Positions 1 to 7,471 of a stretch of DNA of 64,000 bases are shown here, piece by piece. Position numbers and translations under genes: made by a program. Source of the DNA: Flavicella marina (GTDB lineage Bacteria; Bacteroidota; Bacteroidia; Flavobacteriales; Flavobacteriaceae). Every line of letters starts with the position of its first letter. The stretch's first letter is position 1. The notes below the pieces were generated by a model, which was not told the origin of the DNA, did no database searches, and saw only the letters and a list, made by a program, of their open reading frames with translations. Where the stretch lies: positions 62,001 through 126,000 of the forward strand of contig NZ_VYVA01000001.1 of the NCBI RefSeq assembly GCF_009193215.1, given 5' to 3'.

Positions 1-1
1 A

Positions 2-985
2 AACCAATACATTCTTTCGAACTCCAATGGTATTGAAGTAAGCATCATGAACTATGGAGCTACCATCACTTCTTTAAAAGTACCAAATTCTAATGGTAAT
101 ATAGAAAACATCGCTTGTGGGTTCGATACACTAGAAGGGTATTTCGACAAAACCTACCTAGAGAACTCTCCATATTTTGGAGGAACAATTGGGAGGTACT
201 GTTCTCAGATAAAGGATGCAACATTCACACTAAACAACAGGAATTACACCTTAGCTAAAAATTGTGGTGACAACAATCTTCATGGAGGTAACCAGGGCTT
301 TGATAAAAGAGTTTGGCAAGCCAAAGAAATCAAAAATGGCGTTGAAATGACTTTGTTGAGTAAAGATTTAGAAGAAGGTTTTCCTGGAAATGTTTATGTG
401 AAGGTTTCTTTTACTCTGTCAGATTCTAATGAACTAAAGATTGGCTATAGCGCTACCACAGATCAAGACACACCTCTTTCCTTAACAAACCATACCTATT
501 TTAATTTGGATGCGTTTTCTTCAAACATAGAGAACCACAAAATCACTATTCATAGCCATTTAAAACAGGTAATGGATCAATCAGGTGCTGGAACAGGAGA
601 AATTACAGATGTAGTAAACAAAGTAGACGATCTTACCAATGGTAAGATCATAAATGAAGCTCACATTGCTATGGGTGACGGCTTTGAACATTTTTACATT
701 TTCGAAGATGATTTCAAATTGAAAGAATTAGCAAATATTCAATCAGATAAATCAGGACGTAAATTGACCGTATTTAGCAATGAACCTTGTATGCTGTTCT
801 ATACTGGAAAATATACTTCAGATGAAATCAAAAGAGAAAATGGTGAACAGTACGGTAAATACAGAGGATTTTGTTTCGAGACACATCGTTATCAAAACGG
901 ACCCAACCTTGAGAACTCTCCAAAATCAATTACAAAAGCCGGAGAAGAATTCAGTAGCACCACCGTATTTAAATTTGATTGGTAA
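2..985 (+). CDS. galM: Aldose 1-epimerase (mutarotase), 5' end cut by window edge
   Basis: Interconverts the alpha and beta anomers of an aldose, typically galactose, so that released sugar can enter catabolism. The reading frame is open to the left edge; the residues before the first internal ATG (position 47), reading NQYILSNSNGIEVSI, continue the family's N-terminal strand, so the true start lies upstream. Family landmarks are visible: the His of NNLHGG (codon at 281), the His of NHTYFNL (codon at 491) and the catalytic Glu of FETHRY (codon at 878). Because the N-terminus is missing, a signal peptide cannot be judged; some Bacteroidota relatives are exported. A gap of 30 bases leads to the transporter gene downstream, so the two probably share a transcript. 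The mutarotase family is secure; galactose as the physiological substrate is inferred from the locus. Confidence 0.9.
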   Translation, partial: NQYILSNSNGIEVSIMNYGATITSLKVPNSNGNIENIACGFDTLEGYFDKTYLENSPYFGGTIGRYCSQIKDATFTLNNRNYTLAKNCGDNNLHGGNQGFDKRVWQAKEIKNGVEMTLLSKDLEEGFPGNVYVKVSFTLSDSNELKIGYSATTDQDTPLSLTNHTYFNLDAFSSNIENHKITIHSHLKQVMDQSGAGTGEITDVVNKVDDLTNGKIINEAHIAMGDGFEHFYIFEDDFKLKELANIQSDKSGRKLTVFSNEPCMLFYTGKYTSDEIKRENGEQYGKYRGFCFETHRYQNGPNLENSPKSITKAGEEFSSTTVFKFDW

Positions 986-1015
986 ACACATTAACTAAAC
1001 TAAAAAAACAATTTT

Positions 1016-2032
1016 ATGATAACAGGTATTTTATTTGCAGTATTGGCTGGACTTCTATTGGGGCTTTATGCGCTACCAGAAAAATTCACTAAAGATTACG
1101 AGTTTGAAAACACATGGAGTATGTTTTTCGCTATCAACACTTTTGTTGTACCGAACATCGCTGCATTCTTATTAATTGACGGTTTCTCAGACATCCTAAG
1201 TACAATTCCAACAAATGTACTAATAGGTATGATTGTATCAAGTCTTGCATGGGGAATTGGAGTAATGATGTGGGGAAAAGCCATCAATCATATCGGACTC
1301 TCTTTAGGTTTTTCCATTTTTATAGGTACCATTATACTCGTGGGCTCATTGATCCCATTCTTTATTGGAGGAATTCCTAACACAAATATCTTCTTGACAA
1401 TTCTAGGTGGTTTGTTTGTTGTACTTATTGGAGTAATGGCCAATGGAAGAGCTGGAATCCTTCGTCAAAAAGATGAAGAAAAAGAAAAAAACGAAGAATC
1501 AAAAAGTGGATCAATTCTAACAGGTATAGCAATCGCTATAGTAGGAGGATTACTTGCAACAGGTTTTAGTTTTGCCAATTCTTATGGAGCCGAGATAATC
1601 GATCAAGCTTCTCAAGCACAAGGGAATGCACCATGGAAAAGTGCAATCGCAGTAATGTACGTTATATATATGGCTGGTGGAGTTGCCATCGCAATTTATT
1701 TCGTACAACAACTAACAACAAAAAAACTATGGAGTAAATTCAAAACACCTCATCTTGGCAAAAACGTTTTGTTAACAAGTATTATGGGGATTTTTAACTT
1801 TGCTGCATCTGTAGTTTTTGCATATGCCGCCTTTAAGCTAGGGAAAGAACTTGGTGGAAGTGTTGGGTATGCAATTTTTAACACAGCTTGTGTTGTAACT
1901 GCAATTGTTAGTGGACTGATTACAAAAGAATGGGTAAAAGCATCAACAAAAGCTAAAAACTCTCTATATTTAGGTCTCTCATGCATGGTAATCGGTATCA
2001 TTATTATCGCGTATTCAAACACACTAGCTTAA
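1016..2032 (+). CDS. RhaT-like sugar:proton symporter (DMT superfamily)
   Basis: Inner-membrane permease of 338 residues with about ten hydrophobic segments. The overall pattern (N-terminal GILFAVLAGLLLGLYALPEKF, ETxWSM-like FENTWSMFFA, AWGIGVMMWGKAINHIGLSLG, and a charged cytoplasmic loop near residues 151-165) matches the L-rhamnose/proton symporter RhaT family, whose E. coli member has 344 residues. There is nothing else rhamnose-related in the window, so the cargo is more likely a sugar released from the algal galactan, such as 3,6-anhydro-L-galactose or L-/D-galactose; this is inference from its position between a mutarotase gene and a GH117 gene. It starts 30 bases after the epimerase and is followed after 27 bases by GH117, which suggests one operon. 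Confidence 0.82.
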   Translation: MITGILFAVLAGLLLGLYALPEKFTKDYEFENTWSMFFAINTFVVPNIAAFLLIDGFSDILSTIPTNVLIGMIVSSLAWGIGVMMWGKAINHIGLSLGFSIFIGTIILVGSLIPFFIGGIPNTNIFLTILGGLFVVLIGVMANGRAGILRQKDEEKEKNEESKSGSILTGIAIAIVGGLLATGFSFANSYGAEIIDQASQAQGNAPWKSAIAVMYVIYMAGGVAIAIYFVQQLTTKKLWSKFKTPHLGKNVLLTSIMGIFNFAASVVFAYAAFKLGKELGGSVGYAIFNTACVVTAIVSGLITKEWVKASTKAKNSLYLGLSCMVIGIIIIAYSNTLA

Positions 2033-2059
2033 CAACAAAACTTAGTAAACAAACACAAA

Positions 2060-3304
2060 ATGAAAAATATAAAATATATACTTCCTATCGCTCTAGGTAT
2101 TGCATTTACATCTTGCAAAACAGAAACAAACAACGCACCTTGTGATGATAATGAGAAAATTGTAATTACGGATGATCAACAAGATTTTTTAGGGATTACA
2201 AACAAAGATAAATTGAGTGCAGCATCAAAAAGAGCCCTTCAATGGGATGAAGAATTAGTTCGAGGAAATGACTGGTTTTTTAAATACGAAGTTTATGACT
2301 TAAAAGGTGATTTCGCATACGAAGAAGGTGTGGTTCGAAGAGACCCAAGTGCTATTATCAAAGAAAACGGAAAATATTATACTTGGTATTCAAGAAGCAC
2401 GGGGCCATCTCAAGGGTTTGGAGGAGATGTGGTGAAAGACAAAGTTTTTCCTTGGGACAGATGCGATATTTGGTACGCTACCTCTGAAGATGGAATTACT
2501 TGGAAAGAAGAAGGAATAGCAGTAGCAAGAGGTAAAGCCGGTGAATATGATGATCGATCTGTATTTACGGTTGAAATCATGAAACATGAAGGTATCTATT
2601 ACCTTTGCTATCAAACTGTAAAAAACCCATATAGCGTACGTGTTAAAAACCAAGTTGGCTTGGCATGGTCAACATCTCCCAATGGTCCTTGGACAAAAAG
2701 CAAAGAACCTATTCTAAGTCCTGCCGATAATGGTATCTGGAAAGGAGAGGAACAAGATAGGTTTGCTGTTATCAAAAAAGGTGATTTTGACAGTCATAAA
2801 GTACACGATCCATGTATCATTCCTTACAAAGGAAAGTTTTATTTGTATTACAAAGGAGAGCAAATGGGTGAAGCTATTACTTTTGGCGGACGTCAAATCA
2901 GACATGGTGTGGCAATTGCCGACAACCCTAAAGGTCCTTATGTAAAATCTCCCTATAACCCTATTTCTAACAGTGGACATGAGATTTGTGTTTGGCCTTA
3001 TAACGGAGGAATTGCTTCTTTGATTACTACCGATGGACCAGAAAAAAACACTGTTCAATGGGCTCCAGATGGAATCAACTTTGAAATAAAAGCTGTTGTA
3101 AAAGGTGCACCTCATGCTATAGGTTTGAATCGAACAGCGGACAATGAAAAAGAACCTACTGAAATTTTACGATGGGGATTGACACATGAATATAAAAACT
3201 ATAATTATCAATACATTCGAGGTTTCAAAACTTCACGTATGCAATACCACACTGCAAAGGGTGTTGTAAAAGGAAAGAAGATATCGGTAAACGATCAAAA
3301 ATAA
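2060..3304 (+). CDS. ahgA: GH117 alpha-1,3-(3,6-anhydro-L-galactosidase), neoagarobiose hydrolase
   Basis: Removes 3,6-anhydro-L-galactose from the non-reducing end of neoagaro-oligosaccharides. The 414-residue protein has a lipoprotein signal peptide (lipobox FTSC, Cys19) and then the GH117 five-bladed propeller. Characteristic blocks are visible in order: DLKGDFAYEEGVVRRDPSA (Asp95), EYDDRSVFT, the DSHKVHDP block (Asp250) and NPISNSGHE (His307). Asp95, Asp250 and His307 occupy the positions of the metal-dependent catalytic residues known in characterised neoagarobiose hydrolases. Length and motif order agree with the family throughout, so this is one of the most secure calls. It is last in the epimerase-transporter-GH117 set and a hairpin terminator follows about 140 bases downstream. 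Its presence ties the locus to agar or porphyran rather than carrageenan, since it acts on the L-form of anhydrogalactose. Confidence 0.95.
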   Translation: MKNIKYILPIALGIAFTSCKTETNNAPCDDNEKIVITDDQQDFLGITNKDKLSAASKRALQWDEELVRGNDWFFKYEVYDLKGDFAYEEGVVRRDPSAIIKENGKYYTWYSRSTGPSQGFGGDVVKDKVFPWDRCDIWYATSEDGITWKEEGIAVARGKAGEYDDRSVFTVEIMKHEGIYYLCYQTVKNPYSVRVKNQVGLAWSTSPNGPWTKSKEPILSPADNGIWKGEEQDRFAVIKKGDFDSHKVHDPCIIPYKGKFYLYYKGEQMGEAITFGGRQIRHGVAIADNPKGPYVKSPYNPISNSGHEICVWPYNGGIASLITTDGPEKNTVQWAPDGINFEIKAVVKGAPHAIGLNRTADNEKEPTEILRWGLTHEYKNYNYQYIRGFKTSRMQYHTAKGVVKGKKISVNDQK

Positions 3305-3440
3305 AACTGTGAGCTGCTATTTTTATGACCAAAAACTCATGAATTCTCACAAAGTTCAATATTAACAAAATTGAATGTAAAACATGAAAATTTGCATCTA
3401 TTTAAGATCCAATATTTCATTTAACTAAACTTAACTACTG

Positions 3441-3472
3441 AAAAAGACTGTTTTAACGAACAGTCTTTTTTT
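3441..3472 (+). terminator. Rho-independent terminator after GH117 operon
   Basis: A perfect 12-bp stem (AAAAAGACTGTT at 3441-3452 with AACAGTCTTTTT at 3459-3470) surrounds a 6-base loop and runs into a T tract. It lies between two plus-strand operons. Confidence 0.85.
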
Positions 3473-3545
3473 ATACTTAAAATTGGAAGAGCCATTCGTT
3501 ATACTTTCAAAAACATCTGTACAATAATTTTCTGGCATTCACACC

Positions 3546-3553
3546 TATCTTTG
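3546..3553 (+). promoter_or_regulatory. Candidate -7 promoter element (TATCTTTG) for the GH43 operon
   Basis: TATCTTTG fits the Bacteroidota -7 consensus TAnnTTTG and sits 64 bases before the GH43 start codon, downstream of a terminator. I found no good -33 TTG at the usual 19-base spacing, so support is only partial. Confidence 0.45.
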
Positions 3554-3617
3554 ATGTCATAAAGTTTTTTTTAAAAAAACAGAACAACAACATAATTTCG
3601 AAATAAAAGAACACAGC

Positions 3618-4952
3618 ATGAAAAAATCAATCTTATTATTTTTATCCTTATTTATTGGACTGAATAGTATCGCCCAAAACCCGTTGGTAACTCATCTATT
3701 TACTGCTGATCCAACGGCAAGAGTTTTCGACAGCAAACTATACGTTTATCCATCTTGTGATATGGTACCACCTGAAGGTGTAGAAGCTCCAAGGTTTTGT
3801 ATGCCAGGCTATCATTCATTCACATTAGAAAACGGAAGTACATGGAAAGACAATGGTAGTGTTTTAGACCAGAATGAAGTACCCTGGGGGAAAAAAAACT
3901 CCTATGGAATGTGGGCTCCTGATTGTGTTAAAAAAGGAAATAAATATTATTACTACTACCCTGCACAACCAGAAGACAAATCTGCTTTTAGAAGAATTGG
4001 AGTTGGTGTTTCAAAATCTCCAGAAGGGCCTTTTAAATGGGAAAAAAATTACATCCAAGGTGTTGATGGTATCGATCCAGGTATTTTAGTTGATGATGAT
4101 GGTAAAGTTTATATGTACTACGCCGGAGGTAGAACATTAAAAGCGGTGAAACTTAATGACAACATGAAAGAAATTGATGGAAAACCTATTAAGATCGAGG
4201 GACTTCCAGCGGGTTATGTAGAAGGTCCATTTCCTTTCAAATACAAAAACAAATATTACTTAACCTATGCTCATGTCTTTCCTCAAGAAGGGTACACAAT
4301 TGGTTATAGCACAAGTGATAACCCACTTGGTCCATATGTATACCAAGGAAAAATTATGGACAACATAAGCAACGGTACCAACCACCATTCTATTGTTAAG
4401 TACCAAGACAAATGGATTTTATTTTATCACTGGTGGGATATTAGCGGATACAACAAACTTCGCTCAATGAGAGCAGACTACATGGAGTTTAAAAAAGATG
4501 GATCTATTAAAAAGGTAAAACCTACTCTTAGAGGTATTGGCTCACCAACTGTTGGAGATACAATTCAAATTGATCGCTATAACGAAATTTCTGGTGCAAA
4601 AACTGCCTTTGTTGGTGGTAACGAACCAAAAGGCTGGATGGTTTGTGAAACTGAAATGATGAGTTTCGTAAAATTCAACAATGTTGATTTTGGAAAAGGA
4701 AAATCAAAAAAAATAAAAGCAAGAATTGCGTGTGGACAACGAATTGGTAGTATCGAAATCAGATTAGGAAACCAAAAAGGTAAGTTAATTGCAACTTTCC
4801 CTTTAAAACATACTGGTGGTTGGAATAATTGGGAAACCTTTGAAACAAATATCACCCAAGAAGTTTCAGGAAAACAAAACATAGTAGCAGTATTTAAATC
4901 TGATTGGGGAGCCAGTAAAGTTGCAAACCTGAATTGGTTACTTTTAGAATAA
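3618..4952 (+). CDS. GH43 family glycoside hydrolase with C-terminal CBM6-like domain
   Basis: Secreted exo-acting glycosidase of 444 residues with a cleavable signal peptide (to about IAQ20). The five-bladed propeller carries the GH43 triad: Asp31 (HLFTADPTARVF, base), Asp153 (GIDPGILVDDDG, pKa modulator) and Glu202 (GYVEGPFPFKY, acid). Residues about 318-444 form a beta-sandwich with CBM6 character (FVKFNNVDFGKGKSKK, GGWNNWETF, ending in NLNWLLLE). GH43 members with this layout are often annotated as beta-xylosidases or arabinofuranosidases, but several subfamilies act on galactose-containing chains; within this locus a galactosidase or a side-chain function is more likely. The family is clear, the substrate is not. 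It opens the run of secreted enzymes to 13470, with the GH2 gene 50 bases downstream. Confidence 0.88.
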   Translation: MKKSILLFLSLFIGLNSIAQNPLVTHLFTADPTARVFDSKLYVYPSCDMVPPEGVEAPRFCMPGYHSFTLENGSTWKDNGSVLDQNEVPWGKKNSYGMWAPDCVKKGNKYYYYYPAQPEDKSAFRRIGVGVSKSPEGPFKWEKNYIQGVDGIDPGILVDDDGKVYMYYAGGRTLKAVKLNDNMKEIDGKPIKIEGLPAGYVEGPFPFKYKNKYYLTYAHVFPQEGYTIGYSTSDNPLGPYVYQGKIMDNISNGTNHHSIVKYQDKWILFYHWWDISGYNKLRSMRADYMEFKKDGSIKKVKPTLRGIGSPTVGDTIQIDRYNEISGAKTAFVGGNEPKGWMVCETEMMSFVKFNNVDFGKGKSKKIKARIACGQRIGSIEIRLGNQKGKLIATFPLKHTGGWNNWETFETNITQEVSGKQNIVAVFKSDWGASKVANLNWLLLE

Positions 4953-5002
4953 ACAAGAGCAGTACCTACTCTTAAAAAATAATTTAACTCATTATCTTTT
5001 AT

Positions 5003-7465
5003 ATGAAATTTCATATTTTCTCTATCACAAGCTTGATCGTATTTCTTTGTTTTAAAATAGATTGCCAGGCACAAAATAAAAACTTCAATGACTCTTGGTT
5101 ATTCTACAATGACAAAATTGAAAATGCGCAACAAGCAGATTTTGATGACACATCGTGGCGTAAGTTATATCTACCCCATGACTGGGCAATTGAAGGTCCA
5201 TTCGACAAAAAATACAATGCCAGATGTGGTGGACTTCCTTTTCATGGAACGGGATGGTACAGAAAACATTTTCATCTTTCTGAAGAAAATAAAGGTAAAG
5301 TCGTGCGGTTAGAATTTGAAGGAGCCATGTATGATGCCCATGTTTGGATCAATGGAAAACTAGTTGGAAATCGTCCTTTTGGATATATTGGGTTTGAATT
5401 TGACATTAGTACTTACTTAAATTATGGTGACAAAGAAAACGTCGTTGCAGTAAGACTAGAGCCTAAAGACTTATCATCGAGATGGTATCCTGGAGCAGGG
5501 TTATATAGAAGTGTTTGGTTAAAAATTGATGAACCAATTTTCGTAAGCAAATGGGGGACTTACATCACCTCTCCTACTGTAACTAAAAACTTAGCTGTCG
5601 TTCAAAATGAAACTACAATTAACAACAAGAGTGCAAAAAATTCGACAATCACGGTTACGCATAAATACCTCGACCCATTTGGAAAAAAGGTAGCTTCAAC
5701 AACTGAAACTCTTGAGATACCTTCCAACTCATCTGTTGTTTCAGCGACTTATACTCAAATTGAGAATCCGGTTCTTTGGGATATCTACCAACCTAATTTA
5801 TACAAAGTAGTCACGACTCTTAGCTCTGAAGATAAGCTTTTAGACACTTACAACTCAACAATTGGATTAAGATCTATTTCATATGACACAAAAGGATTTT
5901 ATTTGAATGGAAGAAAAGTACGATTTAACGGAGCTTGTTTACATCACGACAATGGAGCATTAGGTGCCGCAGTGTACAAAAGAGCCGACCAAAGAAAACT
6001 TCAAATCATGAAAGAAATGGGTGTCAACGCGATTCGTACAAGTCATAACCCTCCTTCTAGAGAATTTTTAGAAGTCTGTGATGAGTTAGGTTTATTGGTA
6101 CTTGACGAAGCATTTGACATGTGGAGAAAACCTAAAGTAGAAAATGGTTATAGTGTGTTTTATGACGAGTGGTCGGAAAGAGATTTGAAAGACATGATCC
6201 GAAGAGATCGAAATCACCCATCGATAATCATGTGGAGTGTTGGTAACGAAATTCTAGAACAAAGCGACAAGAAAAACGGTTGGAAAGAAATAAAAAGACT
6301 CAACGATTTCTGTAAAGAAACCGACCCTACTAGGCCTACTACGGTTGGAATGAACAACTACCAAAATCCTTATAATTTCAATTTTGCTCAACAAGTTGAT
6401 ATTGCAGGTATGAATTACAAGCCATCGAAATACGGTGAAATCCATGAAAAATATCCACAACTAGCGCTATATGGCTCTGAAACTTCAAGCTGTACAAGTA
6501 GTCGTGGTGTATACCACCAACCGATTACAAAGTACGAAAAACACCCTTCGAAACATGTAACTAGTTACGATCTAATTGGACCTGTTTGGGCATACCCTCC
6601 AGATATCGAATTTCATTTCCAAGAAGAGAACCCAAATGTGATGGGAGAATTTATATGGACAGGGTTTGATTATCTAGGAGAGCCTACCCCGTATGGTGGT
6701 AGAGACAACTCTACCAACGGATATTGGAACGGTGATTGGCCTACACATGCCTCATATTTTGGAGCCGTTGACATGTGTGGTTTTCCTAAAGACAGGTTTT
6801 ATCTATATCAAAGTCAATGGACAGAGAAGCCAATGGTACACTTATTACCACATTGGAACTGGCCTGGATTAGAAGAACAAGAAATCCCTGTATACTGTTA
6901 TACAAATTGTGATGAAGCTGAACTATTTGTGAACGGAAAATCATTTGGTAAGAAAACTAAAGGAAAAGACCTTTCAGAAATCCTTGTAGACTTCTTACGC
7001 TATGAACCAAAAACTTTTAAATCTAAATATCGTTTATCATGGATGGTACCATATACGCCTGGAAATATAAAAGTTGTCGGATATAAAGATGGGAAAAAGA
7101 TTACCGAAGAAACAATTCACACAGCTGGAAAACCTGCTAAAATAGACCTTTCGGTAGATCGAAAAGTAATCGATGCTGACGGAAATGATTTGGCATATGT
7201 AACAATAAAAATCTTAGACAAAAATGGAAACATTTGTCCAAATGCTGACAACCTTGTGAACTTCTCAATAAGAGGAAAAGGTGATATAATTGCCGTGGAC
7301 AACGGAAACCAAATAAGTCTTGAATCTTTTATCGAGCCAAAAAGAAAAGCTTTTAACGGAATGTGTCTTGCTGTAATTAAATCGACAAATAAAACGGGAA
7401 AAATAACCCTATATGCTAAGTCTCAAAAATTAAAAAGCGCCAAAATAGTTATAGAAACTAAATAA
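5003..7465 (+). CDS. GH2 family beta-galactosidase (secreted)
   Basis: Retaining exo-beta-glycosidase of 820 residues, probably releasing D-galactose from galactan oligosaccharides. A signal peptide ends near CQAQ (24). The jelly-roll sugar-binding domain (LPHDWAIEGPF, WYRKHF, VWINGK) is followed by an immunoglobulin-like domain, the TIM barrel (RTSHNPPSREFLEVCDELG) and further beta-sandwich domains at the C-terminus. Catalytic residues are Glu416 (MWSVGNEILEQ, acid/base) and Glu493 (ALYGSETSS, nucleophile). It closely resembles the GH2 at 20549-23023: both share an identical run of 29 residues beginning GEFIWTGFDY in the barrel. Beta-galactosidase is the best reading given the galactan locus; specificity for methylated or plain galactose cannot be read from the sequence. 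Confidence 0.9.
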   Translation: MKFHIFSITSLIVFLCFKIDCQAQNKNFNDSWLFYNDKIENAQQADFDDTSWRKLYLPHDWAIEGPFDKKYNARCGGLPFHGTGWYRKHFHLSEENKGKVVRLEFEGAMYDAHVWINGKLVGNRPFGYIGFEFDISTYLNYGDKENVVAVRLEPKDLSSRWYPGAGLYRSVWLKIDEPIFVSKWGTYITSPTVTKNLAVVQNETTINNKSAKNSTITVTHKYLDPFGKKVASTTETLEIPSNSSVVSATYTQIENPVLWDIYQPNLYKVVTTLSSEDKLLDTYNSTIGLRSISYDTKGFYLNGRKVRFNGACLHHDNGALGAAVYKRADQRKLQIMKEMGVNAIRTSHNPPSREFLEVCDELGLLVLDEAFDMWRKPKVENGYSVFYDEWSERDLKDMIRRDRNHPSIIMWSVGNEILEQSDKKNGWKEIKRLNDFCKETDPTRPTTVGMNNYQNPYNFNFAQQVDIAGMNYKPSKYGEIHEKYPQLALYGSETSSCTSSRGVYHQPITKYEKHPSKHVTSYDLIGPVWAYPPDIEFHFQEENPNVMGEFIWTGFDYLGEPTPYGGRDNSTNGYWNGDWPTHASYFGAVDMCGFPKDRFYLYQSQWTEKPMVHLLPHWNWPGLEEQEIPVYCYTNCDEAELFVNGKSFGKKTKGKDLSEILVDFLRYEPKTFKSKYRLSWMVPYTPGNIKVVGYKDGKKITEETIHTAGKPAKIDLSVDRKVIDADGNDLAYVTIKILDKNGNICPNADNLVNFSIRGKGDIIAVDNGNQISLESFIEPKRKAFNGMCLAVIKSTNKTGKITLYAKSQKLKSAKIVIETK

Positions 7466-7471
7466 AAAACG

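Larger units (their letters stand above)
3305..3617. other. Intergenic stretch between two plus-strand operons
   Basis: These 313 bases hold no credible gene. They contain the hairpin terminator at 3441-3472 that closes the GH117 operon and a candidate -7 promoter element at 3546-3553 for the GH43 operon; the rest is AT-rich with no other structure I recognise. Confidence 0.7.

Noticed and set aside
2714-3115. Open frame of 133 codons antisense to GH117
   Set aside because: It mirrors a strongly conserved gene and has no recognisable features.
4577-5074. Open frame of 165 codons on the minus strand
   Set aside because: It is antisense to the GH43-CBM6 and GH2 genes, shows no domain pattern, and looks like a by-product of AT-rich codon use.
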